A stretch of DNA of 64,000 nt. Origin: Sphingobium sp. 15-1. GTDB lineage: Bacteria > Pseudomonadota > Alphaproteobacteria > Sphingomonadales > Sphingomonadaceae. The notes beneath the pieces were generated by a model. It did not search any database, had not been told where the DNA came from, and saw only the letters and a program-made list of their open reading frames with translations. Made by a program: the position numbers and the translations under genes. Shown here in pieces: positions 10,663-19,999 of this stretch (the first letter of the stretch is position 1; the number at the start of each line of letters is the position of its first letter). The stretch is from positions 1,674,001 through 1,738,000 of the forward strand of contig NZ_JABXJG010000001.1 of NCBI RefSeq assembly GCF_013375535.1, written 5' to 3'.

Positions 10663-13383
10663 ATGGCGCCGATTTACCAAGCCTTTGCCCTTGCCCTTCC
10701 TTTCGCCATGCCCGACATGAGGGTCATGGCCCAGTTCGCCCGCTCGCCCATCACCGCCGTGTTGGGCCCGACCAATACCGGCAAGACCCACCTCGCCGTC
10801 GAACGCATGTGCGGCCATAGCTCCGGAATGATGGGCTTTCCGCTGCGCCTGCTGGCGCGCGAGGTCTATGATCGGGTCGTCGGCATGAAGGGGCCGCAGC
10901 AGGTCGCCCTTATTACCGGTGAGGAAAAGATCGTGCCGCCCGGAGCGCGCTATTTCCTCTGCACGGCGGAATCGATGCCGATCGGTGGGGGCCGCGAACC
11001 TGCGCAGGACGGCCTGAAGGATTACGCCTTCGTCGCCCTCGACGAAGCCCAGCTCAGCGCCGATCCGGAACGCGGCCATATCTTCACCGACCGCCTGCTG
11101 CGCGCGCGCGGCCGCGAGGAAACCATGATCCTCGGCTCCGCCAGCATCAGCCGGGTGGTGAAAGCGCTCGTCCCCGACGCCGAGATCATCGGCCGCCCCC
11201 GCTTCTCCACACTCAGCTATGCGGGCGCGAAAAAGCTCTCCCGCCTCCCCAAGCGCTCCGCCATCGTCGCCTTCTCCGCCGAGGAGGTTTACGCGGTAGC
11301 TGAAATGCTCCGCCGCTTCCGGGGCGGAGCGGCGGTGGTGATGGGCGCCCTCTCCCCCCGCACGCGCAACGCGCAGGTGCAGATGTTCCTGAACGGAGAG
11401 GTCGACTATCTGGTCGCCACCGACGCGATCGGCATGGGGTTGAACTTGGACGTCGCCCATGTCGCCTTCGCCTCGCTGCGCAAATTCGACGGCCGCCGCG
11501 CGCGCCGCCTGACCGTCAGCGAAATGGCGCAGATCGCCGGGCGCGCAGGCCGTCACCACAGGGACGGCACCTTCGGCAGCCTGGGTCATGAAGATGGCGA
11601 CGCCGCCTTCACCCCCGAAGAGATAGAGGCGATCGAAGCCCACCGCTTCCCCCCGCTCGAGCAACTTTTCTGGCGCGACGGCACGCCGCGCACCGACAGG
11701 CTCGATCACCTTCTCTTCGACCTTGAACAGAAACCCGAACGCCCCGAACTGCGCCCCGCTCCCGAAGCGGTCGACCTGGCCGTCCTCAAGCGCCTGGCCG
11801 ACGATCCGCTCGTCATCGAGCGCGCCAAGGGTCAGAAACAGGTCGAACGCCTCTGGTCCGCCTGCGGCCTGCCCGATTTCCAGAAGCTGGGCGCGGAGCA
11901 CCACGCCCGCACCGTCAGCCGCATCTGGCGCTTTCTCTCCGAAGGGACCGGCCATATCCCCCGCGACTGGTTCGCCCAGCAGATCGCCCGACTCGATTCG
12001 GTGCAGGGCGACATCGACACCCTCTTCGGCCGGATCGCCGCGGCGCGCACCTGGTCCTATATCGCCCATCGCGCCGACTGGCTCGCCCATCCGGCGGAAA
12101 TGGCCGAACACACCCGCACCCTGGAGGAAAAGCTGTCCGACGCGCTGCACGCCGCGCTGACGCAGCGTTTCGTGGACCGCCGCACCACGGTTCTGCTAAG
12201 GGATATTGGCCAGAGCGCGGCCAATCTGCCGGTCGACATAGAGCCGGATGGGACAGTCTGCGTCGATGGCGAGACGATCGGGCGACTTGACGGATTTCGT
12301 TTCTCGGTCGATCCCGCTACCCGGCATCAGGACAGGAAGATGCTGCTGGCGGCCGCTGAACGGCGCCTTGGAAGGATATTGCGAGTGAAGGCTGAAGAAT
12401 TGCTGGGCGCACCCGATACTGATTTCGCGCTCATGGACGAAGCAGGACAGGCCCCCGGCATAAGCTGGAAGGGGGACGCGGTGGCCACGCTGCATGGCGG
12501 CCCCGCGCTGCTGACCCCCGAAATCCGGCTGGATCGCGCGCTTCTGGCCTTGGGTCAGGACGTGCAGAAGCAGGTGACGGCCCGTCTCGGCACATGGTTC
12601 GACGCGCAGAAGGAAAAGCATCTCCTGCCGCTTACCAAGATGGTCGCCAGTTCCTCCGATCCCGAAGTGCCTGCCGTCGTCCGCGCCGTTTTCGCGCAAC
12701 TGGCCGATGCGGGCGGCGTGATCGCCCGCACCGATCTCGATTCGGCGCTCGGCCATCTCGACAAGGACCAGCGGCATCTTCTCCGCCGTGCCGGCATCGA
12801 TATTGGCGTGCTCGACATCTACCATCCCGGCCTGTTGAAGCCCGGCTCCGCCCGCTGGCGCGCCGCCTTGCTGGCCGCCCGCCTCGGCAAGCCCTGCCTG
12901 CCGCTGCCCGGCTCCGGCCTCACCCTGATCCCGGCCGGCGAAAAGTTCGAGCAGATGGGCGCCCGCATCGCCGGTTTCCGCGGCTTTGGCGAGCAGATGT
13001 TGCGGATCGACATGGCCGAACGCATGGCCCGCACCGCCCATGAAGCCATCGCCAAGAATGAGGCCTTCACCGCGCAAAGCCCGCAGATCGTGTCGCTGGG
13101 CCTTTCCGAAGAAGCCTTCCTCCAACTGATGCGCCTCTCCGGCTTCCGCGCCGTGGAAGCGCCCGAGGAAGGCGGGCCCAACTGGGTCTTCCGCGGCCGC
13201 CAGAAGCCCCGCCCCCAACAGCAGCATCAGCGAGGCGACAAGCGCGGCCACTCGCCCCAAGGCAAGCCCCAGGGCAAAGCACGCGGCGACCGCGCCCCGC
13301 GCCCCGCCGCCTCGTCGGGGACCGCGCCCATCGGCAACCACGCTTTTGCGGGTCTTGCCGAACTGCTGGGCCGCAATGGCTGA
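10663..13383 (+). CDS. SUV3-like ATP-dependent RNA helicase
   Basis: A 906-residue superfamily 2 helicase of the type found in alphaproteobacteria and, as SUV3, in mitochondria, where it unwinds RNA for decay. Walker A is GPTNTGKTHLA (35-45), the Walker B/DExx motif is VALDEAQLS (124-132), and the second RecA domain has VATDAIGMGLNLDV and QIAGRAGRH. A Pro/Gln/Arg-rich tail (about 855-890) probably binds RNA. Start uncertain: GGAG sits only 3 bases before the ATG at 10663, and an ATG at 10726 also lies ahead of the helicase core. The S4-protein gene overlaps its end by 8 bases. Confidence 0.9.
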   Translation: MAPIYQAFALALPFAMPDMRVMAQFARSPITAVLGPTNTGKTHLAVERMCGHSSGMMGFPLRLLAREVYDRVVGMKGPQQVALITGEEKIVPPGARYFLCTAESMPIGGGREPAQDGLKDYAFVALDEAQLSADPERGHIFTDRLLRARGREETMILGSASISRVVKALVPDAEIIGRPRFSTLSYAGAKKLSRLPKRSAIVAFSAEEVYAVAEMLRRFRGGAAVVMGALSPRTRNAQVQMFLNGEVDYLVATDAIGMGLNLDVAHVAFASLRKFDGRRARRLTVSEMAQIAGRAGRHHRDGTFGSLGHEDGDAAFTPEEIEAIEAHRFPPLEQLFWRDGTPRTDRLDHLLFDLEQKPERPELRPAPEAVDLAVLKRLADDPLVIERAKGQKQVERLWSACGLPDFQKLGAEHHARTVSRIWRFLSEGTGHIPRDWFAQQIARLDSVQGDIDTLFGRIAAARTWSYIAHRADWLAHPAEMAEHTRTLEEKLSDALHAALTQRFVDRRTTVLLRDIGQSAANLPVDIEPDGTVCVDGETIGRLDGFRFSVDPATRHQDRKMLLAAAERRLGRILRVKAEELLGAPDTDFALMDEAGQAPGISWKGDAVATLHGGPALLTPEIRLDRALLALGQDVQKQVTARLGTWFDAQKEKHLLPLTKMVASSSDPEVPAVVRAVFAQLADAGGVIARTDLDSALGHLDKDQRHLLRRAGIDIGVLDIYHPGLLKPGSARWRAALLAARLGKPCLPLPGSGLTLIPAGEKFEQMGARIAGFRGFGEQMLRIDMAERMARTAHEAIAKNEAFTAQSPQIVSLGLSEEAFLQLMRLSGFRAVEAPEEGGPNWVFRGRQKPRPQQQHQRGDKRGHSPQGKPQGKARGDRAPRPAASSGTAPIGNHAFAGLAELLGRNG

Positions 13384-13672
13384 CGCGGGCATGGTGCCGG
13401 CCCACGGGCCAAGCCTGCGCATCGACAAATTCCTCTGGTTCGCGCGCCTCGCGAAAAGCCGCTCGGTCGCCCAGAAAATGGCGGAGGACGGCCATATCCG
13501 CCTCAACGGCCGCCGCATCGAACGCTCGCATGCCCCGGTGCGGGCGGGCGACCTCATCACCTTTCCCCACCCCAGCGGCGTGCGGGTGGTCCGTATCCTT
13601 CAGCTCCCCGGCCGCAGGGGCCCCGCCCCCGAAGCCCAATCCTGCTACGAGGAACTGACGGTCGGCGCCTGA
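13376..13672 (+). CDS. S4-domain RNA-binding protein, Hsp15-like
   Basis: A 98-residue protein with an S4 fold: LRIDKFLWFARLAKSRSVAQ, then GHIRLNGRRIERSHAPVRAGD (about residues 14-64). Hsp15 (HslR) of E. coli rescues 50S subunits carrying nascent chains; members in this genomic position are less studied. The ATG at 13376 lies inside the last codons of the helicase gene (8-bp overlap), so expression is coupled. The pairing with a SUV3-like helicase is conserved in alphaproteobacteria and suggests a shared RNA-related role. Confidence 0.87.
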   Translation: MADAGMVPAHGPSLRIDKFLWFARLAKSRSVAQKMAEDGHIRLNGRRIERSHAPVRAGDLITFPHPSGVRVVRILQLPGRRGPAPEAQSCYEELTVGA

Positions 13673-13684
13673 CGCTCCCCCTTT

Positions 13685-13776
13685 GTCATTCCCGCGAAGG
13701 CGGGAACCCATCTCCCCACATTGCCCCAAGTTCATCGGCAAGTGAGATGAATTCCCGCCCCCGCGGGGATAACGGG
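13685..13776. repeat. Intergenic inverted repeat, family D
   Basis: The left arm GTCATTCCCGCGAAGGCGGG followed by AACCCATCTC pairs imperfectly with GAGATGAATTCCCGCCCCCGCGGGGATAACGGG on the right. The internal hairpin CCCGCGAAGGCGGG is a widespread bacterial palindrome. It separates the S4-protein gene from fdxA. Confidence 0.65.
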
Positions 13777-13876
13777 AAAAAGCCCACTACCCCCGCCCCA
13801 ACAATATCCTCATTGACCTTCGCGCCGACCGCGCATAGCAGGGCGCCCATTGTCCCGTTTCCAAGAGTGTTGACCC

Positions 13877-14215
13877 ATGACCTACGTCGTGACCGATAAC
13901 TGCATCCGCTGCAAATATATGGATTGCGTCGAGGTTTGCCCCGTGGACTGTTTCTACGAGGGCGAGAATATGCTGGTCATCAATCCGAACGAATGCATCG
14001 ACTGCGGCGTGTGCGAGCCGGAATGCCCCGCCGAGGCGATTCTGCCCGACACGGAGAACGGCCTGGAAAAGTGGCTGGAGCTGAACACGAAATTCTCCGC
14101 CGAATGGCCGAACATCACCGTCAAGGGCGACGCCCCCGCCGACGCCGACGCGATGAAGGGCGTCGAAAACAAGCTGGAGCAGTTCTTCTCGCCCGAGCCC
14201 GGCACCGGTAGCTGA
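13877..14215 (+). CDS. fdxA: 7Fe ferredoxin (3Fe-4S/4Fe-4S)
   Basis: A small soluble electron carrier of 112 residues, the FdxA length. Cysteines are at 9, 12, 17, 21 and 25 ([18 protein letters not shown]) and at 40, 43, 46 and 50 ([12 protein letters not shown]), giving one 3Fe-4S and one 4Fe-4S cluster. The acidic C-terminal extension ([11 protein letters not shown] onward) is typical. It lies between the helicase/S4 pair and carD, a neighbourhood conserved in alphaproteobacteria. Its redox partner is not apparent here. Confidence 0.94.
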   Translation: MTYVVTDNCIRCKYMDCVEVCPVDCFYEGENMLVINPNECIDCGVCEPECPAEAILPDTENGLEKWLELNTKFSAEWPNITVKGDAPADADAMKGVENKLEQFFSPEPGTGS

Positions 14216-14492
14216 TCTGCCGCGCCGCAGCGTCAGCCGTGACCGGTCCGGCGCTGCCTCAAACAAGCTGTTGCGTTTAATTTGCAAGGCCACTCCCGGA
14301 TTTTGTGTCCAGGGGTGGCAATTTTGTTACGAATCTGCTAAATAGGCGCCAACAGGTGGACATGGTCGCGTCCGCTACGGAGACAAATGCCTGATGAATT
14401 GATGGTGGCGCCGCATCCCCCTCGGCTCGTGCACCTGTTCGCACTTGCAACGCGAACGCCACCGCTCCCCCGGTAATATGGAAAGGTTTCAA

Positions 14493-15020
14493 ATGGCTGC
14501 CAAGGCGCTGTCCTTTGACGTTGGTGATTATGTTGTTTACCCCAAGCATGGCGTTGGCCGCGTCATCGAGCTGCAGAAGGAGCAGATCGCGGGCATGGAG
14601 CTGGAGCTCTATGTTCTCCGCTTTGAAAAGGAGCGCATGACGCTCCGCGTGCCCACGAACAAGGCCGAAGGCGTCGGCATGCGCAAGCTGTCCTCCAACA
14701 AGACGCTGGAGGAAGCGGTCGAGACGCTGAAGGGCAAGCCCAAGGTGAAGCGTACCATGTGGTCGCGCCGCGCTCAGGAATATGAAGCGAAGATCAATTC
14801 GGGCGACCTGGTGTCGATTGCCGAGGTGACCCGCGACCTGTTCCGCGCCGACGACCAGCCGGAGCAGAGCTATTCCGAACGGCAGATCTTCGAGGCCGCC
14901 TCCAGCCGCCTCGCCCGCGAACTCGCGGCGATGGAGGAGACGGACGAGCCGAGCGCGCTCAAGAAGATCCTGCGCATCCTCAACGAAGCCGCCCCCAAGC
15001 ATGCGAAGGTGGAAGGCTGA
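14493..15020 (+). CDS. carD: CarD-family transcription regulator
   Basis: Binds the beta subunit of RNA polymerase and stabilises open promoter complexes, in particular at rRNA promoters. The 175-residue protein has an N-terminal Tudor-like RNAP-interaction domain (FDVGDYVVYPKHGVGRVIEL) and a helical C-terminal half (about residues 75-160). I use the ATG at 14493 because GAAAGG lies six bases upstream; the frame is open 48 bases further but that start has no ribosome binding site. A good terminator follows at 15056. Confidence 0.92.
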   Translation: MAAKALSFDVGDYVVYPKHGVGRVIELQKEQIAGMELELYVLRFEKERMTLRVPTNKAEGVGMRKLSSNKTLEEAVETLKGKPKVKRTMWSRRAQEYEAKINSGDLVSIAEVTRDLFRADDQPEQSYSERQIFEAASSRLARELAAMEETDEPSALKKILRILNEAAPKHAKVEG

Positions 15021-15055
15021 CACGCTTCGGCTGAGCCGGCAACGGCATGCCAAAG

Positions 15056-15088
15056 AAAAGGGCGTCCCTTGATGGGGCGCCCTTTTTC
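15056..15088 (+). terminator. Rho-independent terminator after carD
   Basis: The stem AAGGGCGTCCC / GGGGCGCCCTTT with loop TTGAT is followed by a T-run (CCCTTTTTC). It lies 36 bases after the carD stop. Confidence 0.8.
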
Positions 15089-15243
15089 ATGCCGGGGATC
15101 ATGCGGTGCGTCCGTTCGCTTCGAGCGAAGCCGGAGAGCATATATGTGCCTCGATTGCGCTCTCCACAGACGACACCGGCCCAAGCTGCATGGAGATTTA
15201 ACTCGAGGATGATGCCTTATTGATGCCCGCCACTCCCCACTTC

Positions 15244-15335
15244 GTCACCCCGGACTTGATCCGGGGTCCCGCTATTTTTTCATCCGCAGCGTTCAGCCCC
15301 AGGCAGCGGGACCCCGGATCAAGTCCGGGGTGACG
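15244..15335. repeat. Intergenic inverted repeat, family B copy 1
   Basis: Arms of 28 bases, beginning CGTCACCCCGGACTTGATCC, are perfect reverse complements around a 35-base centre. A second copy with a CCCGGGCTTGACCCGGG variant is at 32236. It lies in the 443-base gap between carD and a small membrane-protein gene. The rest of that gap holds the carD terminator and unassigned sequence in which I see no gene. Confidence 0.85.
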
Positions 15336-15463
15336 CGGGGGAATAATCCCCACATAGCCTAGAGCATGCCCCGATCGGATTGAATCGGAACATGCTCGAC
15401 TTCTTCTGTTTCCGTAATTTCCGGGTCACCGGGTGGTCCATCCGGCTTGCATTCACTCTATTA

Positions 15464-15703
15464 CTACTGATCCTTCACGGCTCCAGCCGCATCCTTGGCT
15501 GCATCACCGACATCGCTCGCGGCCTGCCCGACTTGCGTCGCGGCGCTTTCCACCGCGCTGTCCTTGCGGCTTTGGCTGCTGATCAGGAAGAAGGCGGCGA
15601 TCGCCACCACCACGACCAGCAAGAGAACGGCTACCATGGTACCGCCGCCGCCACGCTTTTCGATGATCGTGGTCGTCGCGGGACGCTCCTGATAATCCGC
15701 CAT
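15464..15703 (-). CDS. Small single-span membrane protein
   Basis: A 79-residue protein. The start at 15703 is chosen for the GAGGAGG placed 8 bases upstream. A polar N-terminus with a Gly run (EKRGGGGT) leads to one strong transmembrane segment (MVAVLLLVVVVAIAAFFLI, about residues 23-41) and a small Ala/Asp/Lys-rich tail that looks helical (VGQAASDVGDAAKDAAGAVK). No family is recognised. It is followed on the same strand side by a lipoprotein gene upstream, suggesting an envelope role. Confidence 0.65.
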   Translation of the reverse strand: MADYQERPATTTIIEKRGGGGTMVAVLLLVVVVAIAAFFLISSQSRKDSAVESAATQVGQAASDVGDAAKDAAGAVKDQ

Positions 15704-15773
15704 ACAAATCCTCCTCGTCTTCACGCCACCCGATGGCATAAATGCGCAAGCTGGCGGACGGGTTCCTGCACGG

Positions 15774-16244
15774 TCAGCGGCAATAGCCTTCCCGCCCCGG
15801 CGCCACGATCAGGCAATCCTGCCTGTCCGCCAAATATTTGAACCCCGTCTCTGCCCCCTTGCCCGGCCGGATGCGCAGTTCCTTGCCGTCGCGCACGAAG
15901 CGGATCGCCGCCCCTTCCGCCACCCCGGCATAGTCGCCCTGCCGATCCAGCATGTCCTTGTTCGCAATCGCATAATGGCCGCGCTGGCCATTGGGAGATG
16001 GCTGAATATCGAGGAAAAGGCCCTCCGGCCCGGTCCACCGCCCCACCCAGTCGTCGGTGGGCAGGCCTGCCGCCTCATTGGACGCAGCCCCTACGGCATC
16101 CGGCTCCTCGATCGCTTCCACATCCAGCGTCTGCGCGGCATTGTTCGCCACGGAACCCTCGTCCACGCTCTTCGCGCAACCGGACAGGGACAGGCCCGCC
16201 AGCATTAGCGGCAGCAACGCGCGGCTCAGATCAAGACGCCTCAT
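15774..16244 (-). CDS. Predicted lipoprotein of unknown function
   Basis: A 156-residue protein with the signal peptide RRLDLSRALLPLMLAGLSLSGC, whose lipobox LSGC puts the lipid on Cys23. The mature part has WVGRWTGPEGLFLDI, reminiscent of small lipocalin-like or heat-shock-lipoprotein domains, and ends with LIVAPGREGYCR. AAGGAG lies 8 bases upstream of the ATG. I cannot assign a function. Confidence 0.75.
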   Translation of the reverse strand: MRRLDLSRALLPLMLAGLSLSGCAKSVDEGSVANNAAQTLDVEAIEEPDAVGAASNEAAGLPTDDWVGRWTGPEGLFLDIQPSPNGQRGHYAIANKDMLDRQGDYAGVAEGAAIRFVRDGKELRIRPGKGAETGFKYLADRQDCLIVAPGREGYCR

Positions 16245-16372
16245 TCATCTTTCTCCTTGCAATTGGCCCCATAAACGGCTGAACGCCGATCTTCGATCCA
16301 TTTTCCTGAACGGGGGAGGGACCGCTTGCCAGCGGCTCCGGCGGGGAGCAGGATCATGGGCGGGGAAAAGAA

Positions 16373-17023
16373 ATGGAGCACAAGGTTGAGGGGCGCCCGG
16401 AAAGGGCGCGTTTCGTTCGCGAATCCGCGGATGTCCGGCGGCTGGCCTTGATCGAGGCGACAGCGCGTTGCCTGGCGGAAAAGGGCGTGGGCGGCACATC
16501 CGTCCGGGCGATCTGCGCCTATGCGGGCGTGTCGGCCGGTCTGCTCACCCATTATTTCGACGGCGTCGACGCATTGATCCTGGCCACCTACCGCGATGTC
16601 GGGGAAAAAGTCGCCGCCGCCATGGAACGCGCCGTGGCGGAGGCAGGCCCCGATCCGCGCGACCGCCTCTGGGCCTATCTCCGCTCCAATTTCCAGCCGC
16701 CGGTGCTGGACCCCAATCTGCTGGCGACCTGGATTTCCTTCTGGAGCCTCAACAAGACCAATCCGGAAATCGCCGCCACCCATGCCGAAACCTATGGCGG
16801 CGGGCGCGAACGGATGGAAGTGCTGCTGCGCGAAGCCGCGCCGCAAATTCCCCGTCCCGACGCGCGCATCGCCGCCATTGGCTTGACCGCGATGATCGAC
16901 GGCCTCTGGCTGGAACTGTGCCTCGATTCGTCCACCTTCACCATCGGGGAGGCATTGGGCATGATCGAGGAAGCGATGAACTATGTCCTGCAAAAGCCGA
17001 GAAACGGTCCGGTCGATCAATAA
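16373..17023 (+). CDS. TetR-family regulator, BetI-like
   Basis: A 216-residue repressor. The N-terminal helix-turn-helix is at about residues 24-70 (ALIEATARCLAEKGVGGTSVRAICAYAGVSAGLLTHYF with breaks), and the C-terminal half (ISFWSLNKTNPEI…GLWLELCLD) matches the BetI-type ligand domain. GGGGAAAAG precedes the ATG. BetI regulates glycine-betaine synthesis, but no bet gene is here; the next gene is ahpC on the same strand, 121 bases on. Target and ligand are unknown. Confidence 0.85.
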   Translation: MEHKVEGRPERARFVRESADVRRLALIEATARCLAEKGVGGTSVRAICAYAGVSAGLLTHYFDGVDALILATYRDVGEKVAAAMERAVAEAGPDPRDRLWAYLRSNFQPPVLDPNLLATWISFWSLNKTNPEIAATHAETYGGGRERMEVLLREAAPQIPRPDARIAAIGLTAMIDGLWLELCLDSSTFTIGEALGMIEEAMNYVLQKPRNGPVDQ

Positions 17024-17032
17024 ACCGGGCAG

Positions 17033-17047
17033 TGATCGCTTTTATCA
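17033..17047. promoter_or_regulatory. TGAT-N7-ATCA dyad upstream of ahpC
   Basis: TGAT and ATCA arms are separated by seven bases, the same geometry as an OxyR half operator (ATAG-N7-CTAT). It lies about 98-112 bp before the ahpC start. No oxyR gene is in the window, so the factor is unknown. Confidence 0.3.
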
Positions 17048-17144
17048 ATCAACCTGGCCAAGAAAACCAATTTCACGCCCCCATGCGCTTTCCCTACATG
17101 GGTCGGGCAATCAGCAAAGCCCCTAAAAAGGAACTGGAAAGCCC

Positions 17145-17708
17145 ATGGCTCTTATCAACACGACCATCAAGCCGTTCACCGCGACCGCCTATAAGCAGGG
17201 CAAGTTCGTCGACGTCACCGACGCCGACGTGAAGGGCAAGTGGGCCGTTTTCTTCTTCTACCCCGCCGATTTCACCTTCGTCTGCCCGACGGAGCTGGAG
17301 GATCTGGCCGACATCTACCCCACCCTCCAGAAGCTGGGCGTGGAAGTCTATTCGGTGTCGACCGACACCCATTTCAGCCACAAGGCCTGGCATGACACCT
17401 CGCCGGCGATCGGCAAGATCAACTATTATATGCTGGGCGACCAGTCGGGCACCATCACCAACAATTTCGACGTGATGCGTCCGGGCGTCGGCTTGGCCGA
17501 CCGCGCCACCTTCCTGGTCGATCCCGAAGGCGTGATCCAGTTCATGGAAATCACTTCGGAAGGCGTCGGCCGCAACGCGACCGAACTGCTCCGCAAGGTG
17601 AAGGCCGCGCAATATGTCGCCGCCAACCCCGGCGAAGTCTGCCCGGCCAAGTGGGAAGAAGGCGAAGCCACGCTGGCGCCGTCGCTCGACCTGGTCGGCA
17701 AGATCTAA
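17145..17708 (+). CDS. ahpC: Alkyl hydroperoxide reductase subunit C (peroxiredoxin)
   Basis: A 2-Cys peroxiredoxin that reduces hydrogen peroxide and organic hydroperoxides. At 187 residues it has the AhpC length. The peroxidatic Cys47 sits in [14 protein letters not shown] and the resolving Cys166 in GEVCPAKW, both with the standard context. GGAAA precedes the ATG. ahpF, its reductase, follows after 242 bases that contain a family A palindrome, which may set the ratio of the two subunits. Confidence 0.96.
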   Translation: MALINTTIKPFTATAYKQGKFVDVTDADVKGKWAVFFFYPADFTFVCPTELEDLADIYPTLQKLGVEVYSVSTDTHFSHKAWHDTSPAIGKINYYMLGDQSGTITNNFDVMRPGVGLADRATFLVDPEGVIQFMEITSEGVGRNATELLRKVKAAQYVAANPGEVCPAKWEEGEATLAPSLDLVGKI

Positions 17709-17776
17709 GACCTGACAAGAAACCTGCCGGATCGGGTCGGGCACCCTTCCCGATCCGGCGGGGCAATTATACGCAA

Positions 17777-17844
17777 CGTGCTCCTGCGAAGGCAGGAGCC
17801 CAGGCCCCGGCGTTGGACTGGACTCCTGCCTTCGCAGGAGCACG
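17777..17844. repeat. Intergenic inverted repeat, family A copy 4, between ahpC and ahpF
   Basis: Arms CGTGCTCCTGCGAAGGCAGG and its exact reverse complement enclose a short centre (about 20 bases). This is the most compact copy. Within a presumed ahpC-ahpF transcript it would form a very stable hairpin that could protect or terminate the ahpC message. Confidence 0.8.
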
Positions 17845-17950
17845 CCGCATCCGAATCTACAAAGTTTCGCAAAAACGCCGGGCCTTAGGTCGCACCACTC
17901 CGGCGAGCGGACAGCCGCGCCCCTGGCGCGCCCAACCCATGGAGAACAAG

Positions 17951-19531
17951 ATGTTGGACGCAAATCTCAAGGGCCAGCTCAAGGCCTATATGGCGAACAT
18001 CACCCAGCCGGTCGAACTGGTCGCATCGCTGGACGACGGCCCGAAAAGCCGTGAACTCAAGACCCTGCTGGACGAGATCGCTGAACTGTCGGACATGGTG
18101 TCCATCGCCACCGGCAATGACAAGCGCGTCCCCAGCTTCATGATCCGCCGCACCGGCACGGACATTGGCGTCACCTTCGCCGGCCTGCCCATGGGCCATG
18201 AATTCACCTCGCTCGTCCTCGCCCTGCTGCAAGTCGGCGGCCACCCCTCCAAGGCGGCGCAGGAGCTGATCCAGCAGATCAAGGATATTGACGGCGATTT
18301 CGCCTTCGAAACCTATTTCTCGCTCTCCTGCCAGAACTGCCCCGACGTGGTGCAGGCGCTGAACCTGATGGCCGTCCTCAACCCCCGCATCAGCCACACC
18401 GCCATCGACGGCGCACTGTTCAAGGAGGAGGTCGACGCCCGCAAGGTCATGGCCGTGCCCACCGTCTTCCTGAACGGCGAACCCTTCGCCTCGGGCCGCA
18501 TGGAACTGGAGCAGATCGTCGCCAGGATCGACAGCAGCGCGGCTTCCCGCGCGGCCGAGAAGATCAAGGCCCAGGACCCGTTCGAGGTGCTGGTCGTCGG
18601 CGGCGGCCCCGCTGGCGCGGCGGCGGCGATCTACGCGGCGCGCAAGGGCATCCGCACCGGCGTCGCGGCGGAGCGGTTCGGCGGCCAGGTGCTCGACACC
18701 ATGGACATCGAGAATTTCATCTCGGTCAGCCGCACCGAAGGCCCCAAGCTCGCCTCCGCGCTGGAGGCGCACGTCAAGGATTATGATGTCGAGATCATGA
18801 ACCTCCAGAAAGCGGCCAAGCTGATCCCCGCCAAGACCGAGGGCGGCTATCATGAGGTGGTCCTCGAAAATGGCGCCTCGCTGAAGGGCCGCACCGTTAT
18901 CCTCTCCACCGGCGCCCGCTGGCGGCAGATGGGCGTGCCCGGCGAGGACGACTATCGCAACAAGGGTGTCGCCTACTGCCCGCATTGCGACGGTCCGCTG
19001 TTCAAGGGCAAGCGCGTGGCGGTGATCGGCGGCGGCAATAGCGGGGTCGAGGCGGCCATCGACCTGGCCGGCATCGTCGCCCATGTGACGCTGATCGAGT
19101 TTGACAGCCAGCTCCGCGCCGACGCGGTACTCCAGCGCAAGCTCGCCAGCCTGCCGAACGTCAGGATCATCACCTCGGCCCTCACGACCAAGGTGGACGG
19201 CAATGGCGAGCGCGTCACCGGCCTCAGCTACAAGGACCGCAACAGCGGCACGGAGCATGATGTCGAGCTGGAGGGCATTTTCGTCCAGATCGGCCTCGTC
19301 CCGAACACCGAATGGCTGAAGGACGCGATCGCCCTCTCCCCTCGCGGCGAGATAGAGATCGACGCGCGCGGCGAAACCAGCCAGCCGGGCATCTTCGCGG
19401 CGGGCGACTGCACGACCGTGCCCTACAAGCAGATCGTGATCGCGATGGGCGCGGGTTCGACGGCGGCGCTGTCGGCCTTCGATTATCTCATCCGCCTGCC
19501 CGCGACGGAGGAAGCCGCGCAAGCGGCCTGA
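17951..19531 (+). CDS. ahpF: Alkyl hydroperoxide reductase subunit F
   Basis: NADH-dependent flavoprotein disulfide reductase that recharges AhpC. The 526 residues show the AhpF order: an N-terminal double thioredoxin-like domain with the CQNC redox pair ([10 protein letters not shown]), then the FAD domain ([15 protein letters not shown]), the catalytic CPHC ([10 protein letters not shown]), the NADH site ([13 protein letters not shown]) and the closing [16 protein letters not shown] use the ATG at 17951 with GGAGAA upstream; the open frame continues back through the palindrome but that part is not conserved protein. A terminator follows. Confidence 0.96.
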   Translation: MLDANLKGQLKAYMANITQPVELVASLDDGPKSRELKTLLDEIAELSDMVSIATGNDKRVPSFMIRRTGTDIGVTFAGLPMGHEFTSLVLALLQVGGHPSKAAQELIQQIKDIDGDFAFETYFSLSCQNCPDVVQALNLMAVLNPRISHTAIDGALFKEEVDARKVMAVPTVFLNGEPFASGRMELEQIVARIDSSAASRAAEKIKAQDPFEVLVVGGGPAGAAAAIYAARKGIRTGVAAERFGGQVLDTMDIENFISVSRTEGPKLASALEAHVKDYDVEIMNLQKAAKLIPAKTEGGYHEVVLENGASLKGRTVILSTGARWRQMGVPGEDDYRNKGVAYCPHCDGPLFKGKRVAVIGGGNSGVEAAIDLAGIVAHVTLIEFDSQLRADAVLQRKLASLPNVRIITSALTTKVDGNGERVTGLSYKDRNSGTEHDVELEGIFVQIGLVPNTEWLKDAIALSPRGEIEIDARGETSQPGIFAAGDCTTVPYKQIVIAMGAGSTAALSAFDYLIRLPATEEAAQAA

Positions 19532-19549
19532 TCGTCCAGGCAGAGAATC

Positions 19550-19585
19550 AGGGGCGGCTGACTCCGATGGGTCGCCCCCCTTTTA
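19550..19585 (+). terminator. Rho-independent terminator after ahpF
   Basis: The stem GGGGCG…CGCCCC (AGGGGCGGCTGACTCC, then GATGGGTCGCCCCCC) is followed by TTTTAAT, 19 bases after the ahpF stop. Confidence 0.65.
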
Positions 19586-19685
19586 ATATCCAAGCCATTT
19601 GAAAGACACGATATTGTAAGGTTAATGTCTTTTTCACCATGATCAGCGATCCTTGGCGGCGTCAATTACGCAAGCAGGTGTCGTC

Positions 19686-19985
19686 ATGGCGCTATGTGCC
19701 TATCGCAATCCGGAATGGCTGTCGGCGGTCTACGCCATGGTGGATGAAGTCTGCGTCCAGGACGGCGCGCTTCCTCCCGGCACGATCGGCGCCCTGACCC
19801 GCCTTATCGACAGTGCGCATGGCGAGCGTTCGACAGATAATTTCCTTTCCCGCGCCCAGGACATGCTGCTCGCCATCCATCGCCTGCGCGCATCCCTGAC
19901 GCATCGCGACGCGCGGGCGGCCGCCATCCGCGCCGAACTCCGCCTGATGTGCAACGACTGGATCAAGTCCGCCCGCTTCTGCTGA
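19686..19985 (+). CDS. Small hypothetical protein
   Basis: A 99-residue product beginning ALCAYRNPEWLSAVYAMVDE and ending DWIKSARFC. It looks like an all-helical soluble protein with no signal peptide or motif I recognise. The ATG at 19686 has AGGTG about 8 bases upstream; the frame can start earlier at 19653. Codon choice is GC-rich at third positions like its neighbours, which favours a real gene, but there is no other support. Confidence 0.5.
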   Translation: MALCAYRNPEWLSAVYAMVDEVCVQDGALPPGTIGALTRLIDSAHGERSTDNFLSRAQDMLLAIHRLRASLTHRDARAAAIRAELRLMCNDWIKSARFC

Positions 19986-19999
19986 CCCCCCAAAAATCC

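Noticed and set aside
10585..12150. 521-codon frame opposite the helicase
   Set aside because: Antisense shadow with Gly/Ala/Glu/His-rich low-information sequence and no start signal.
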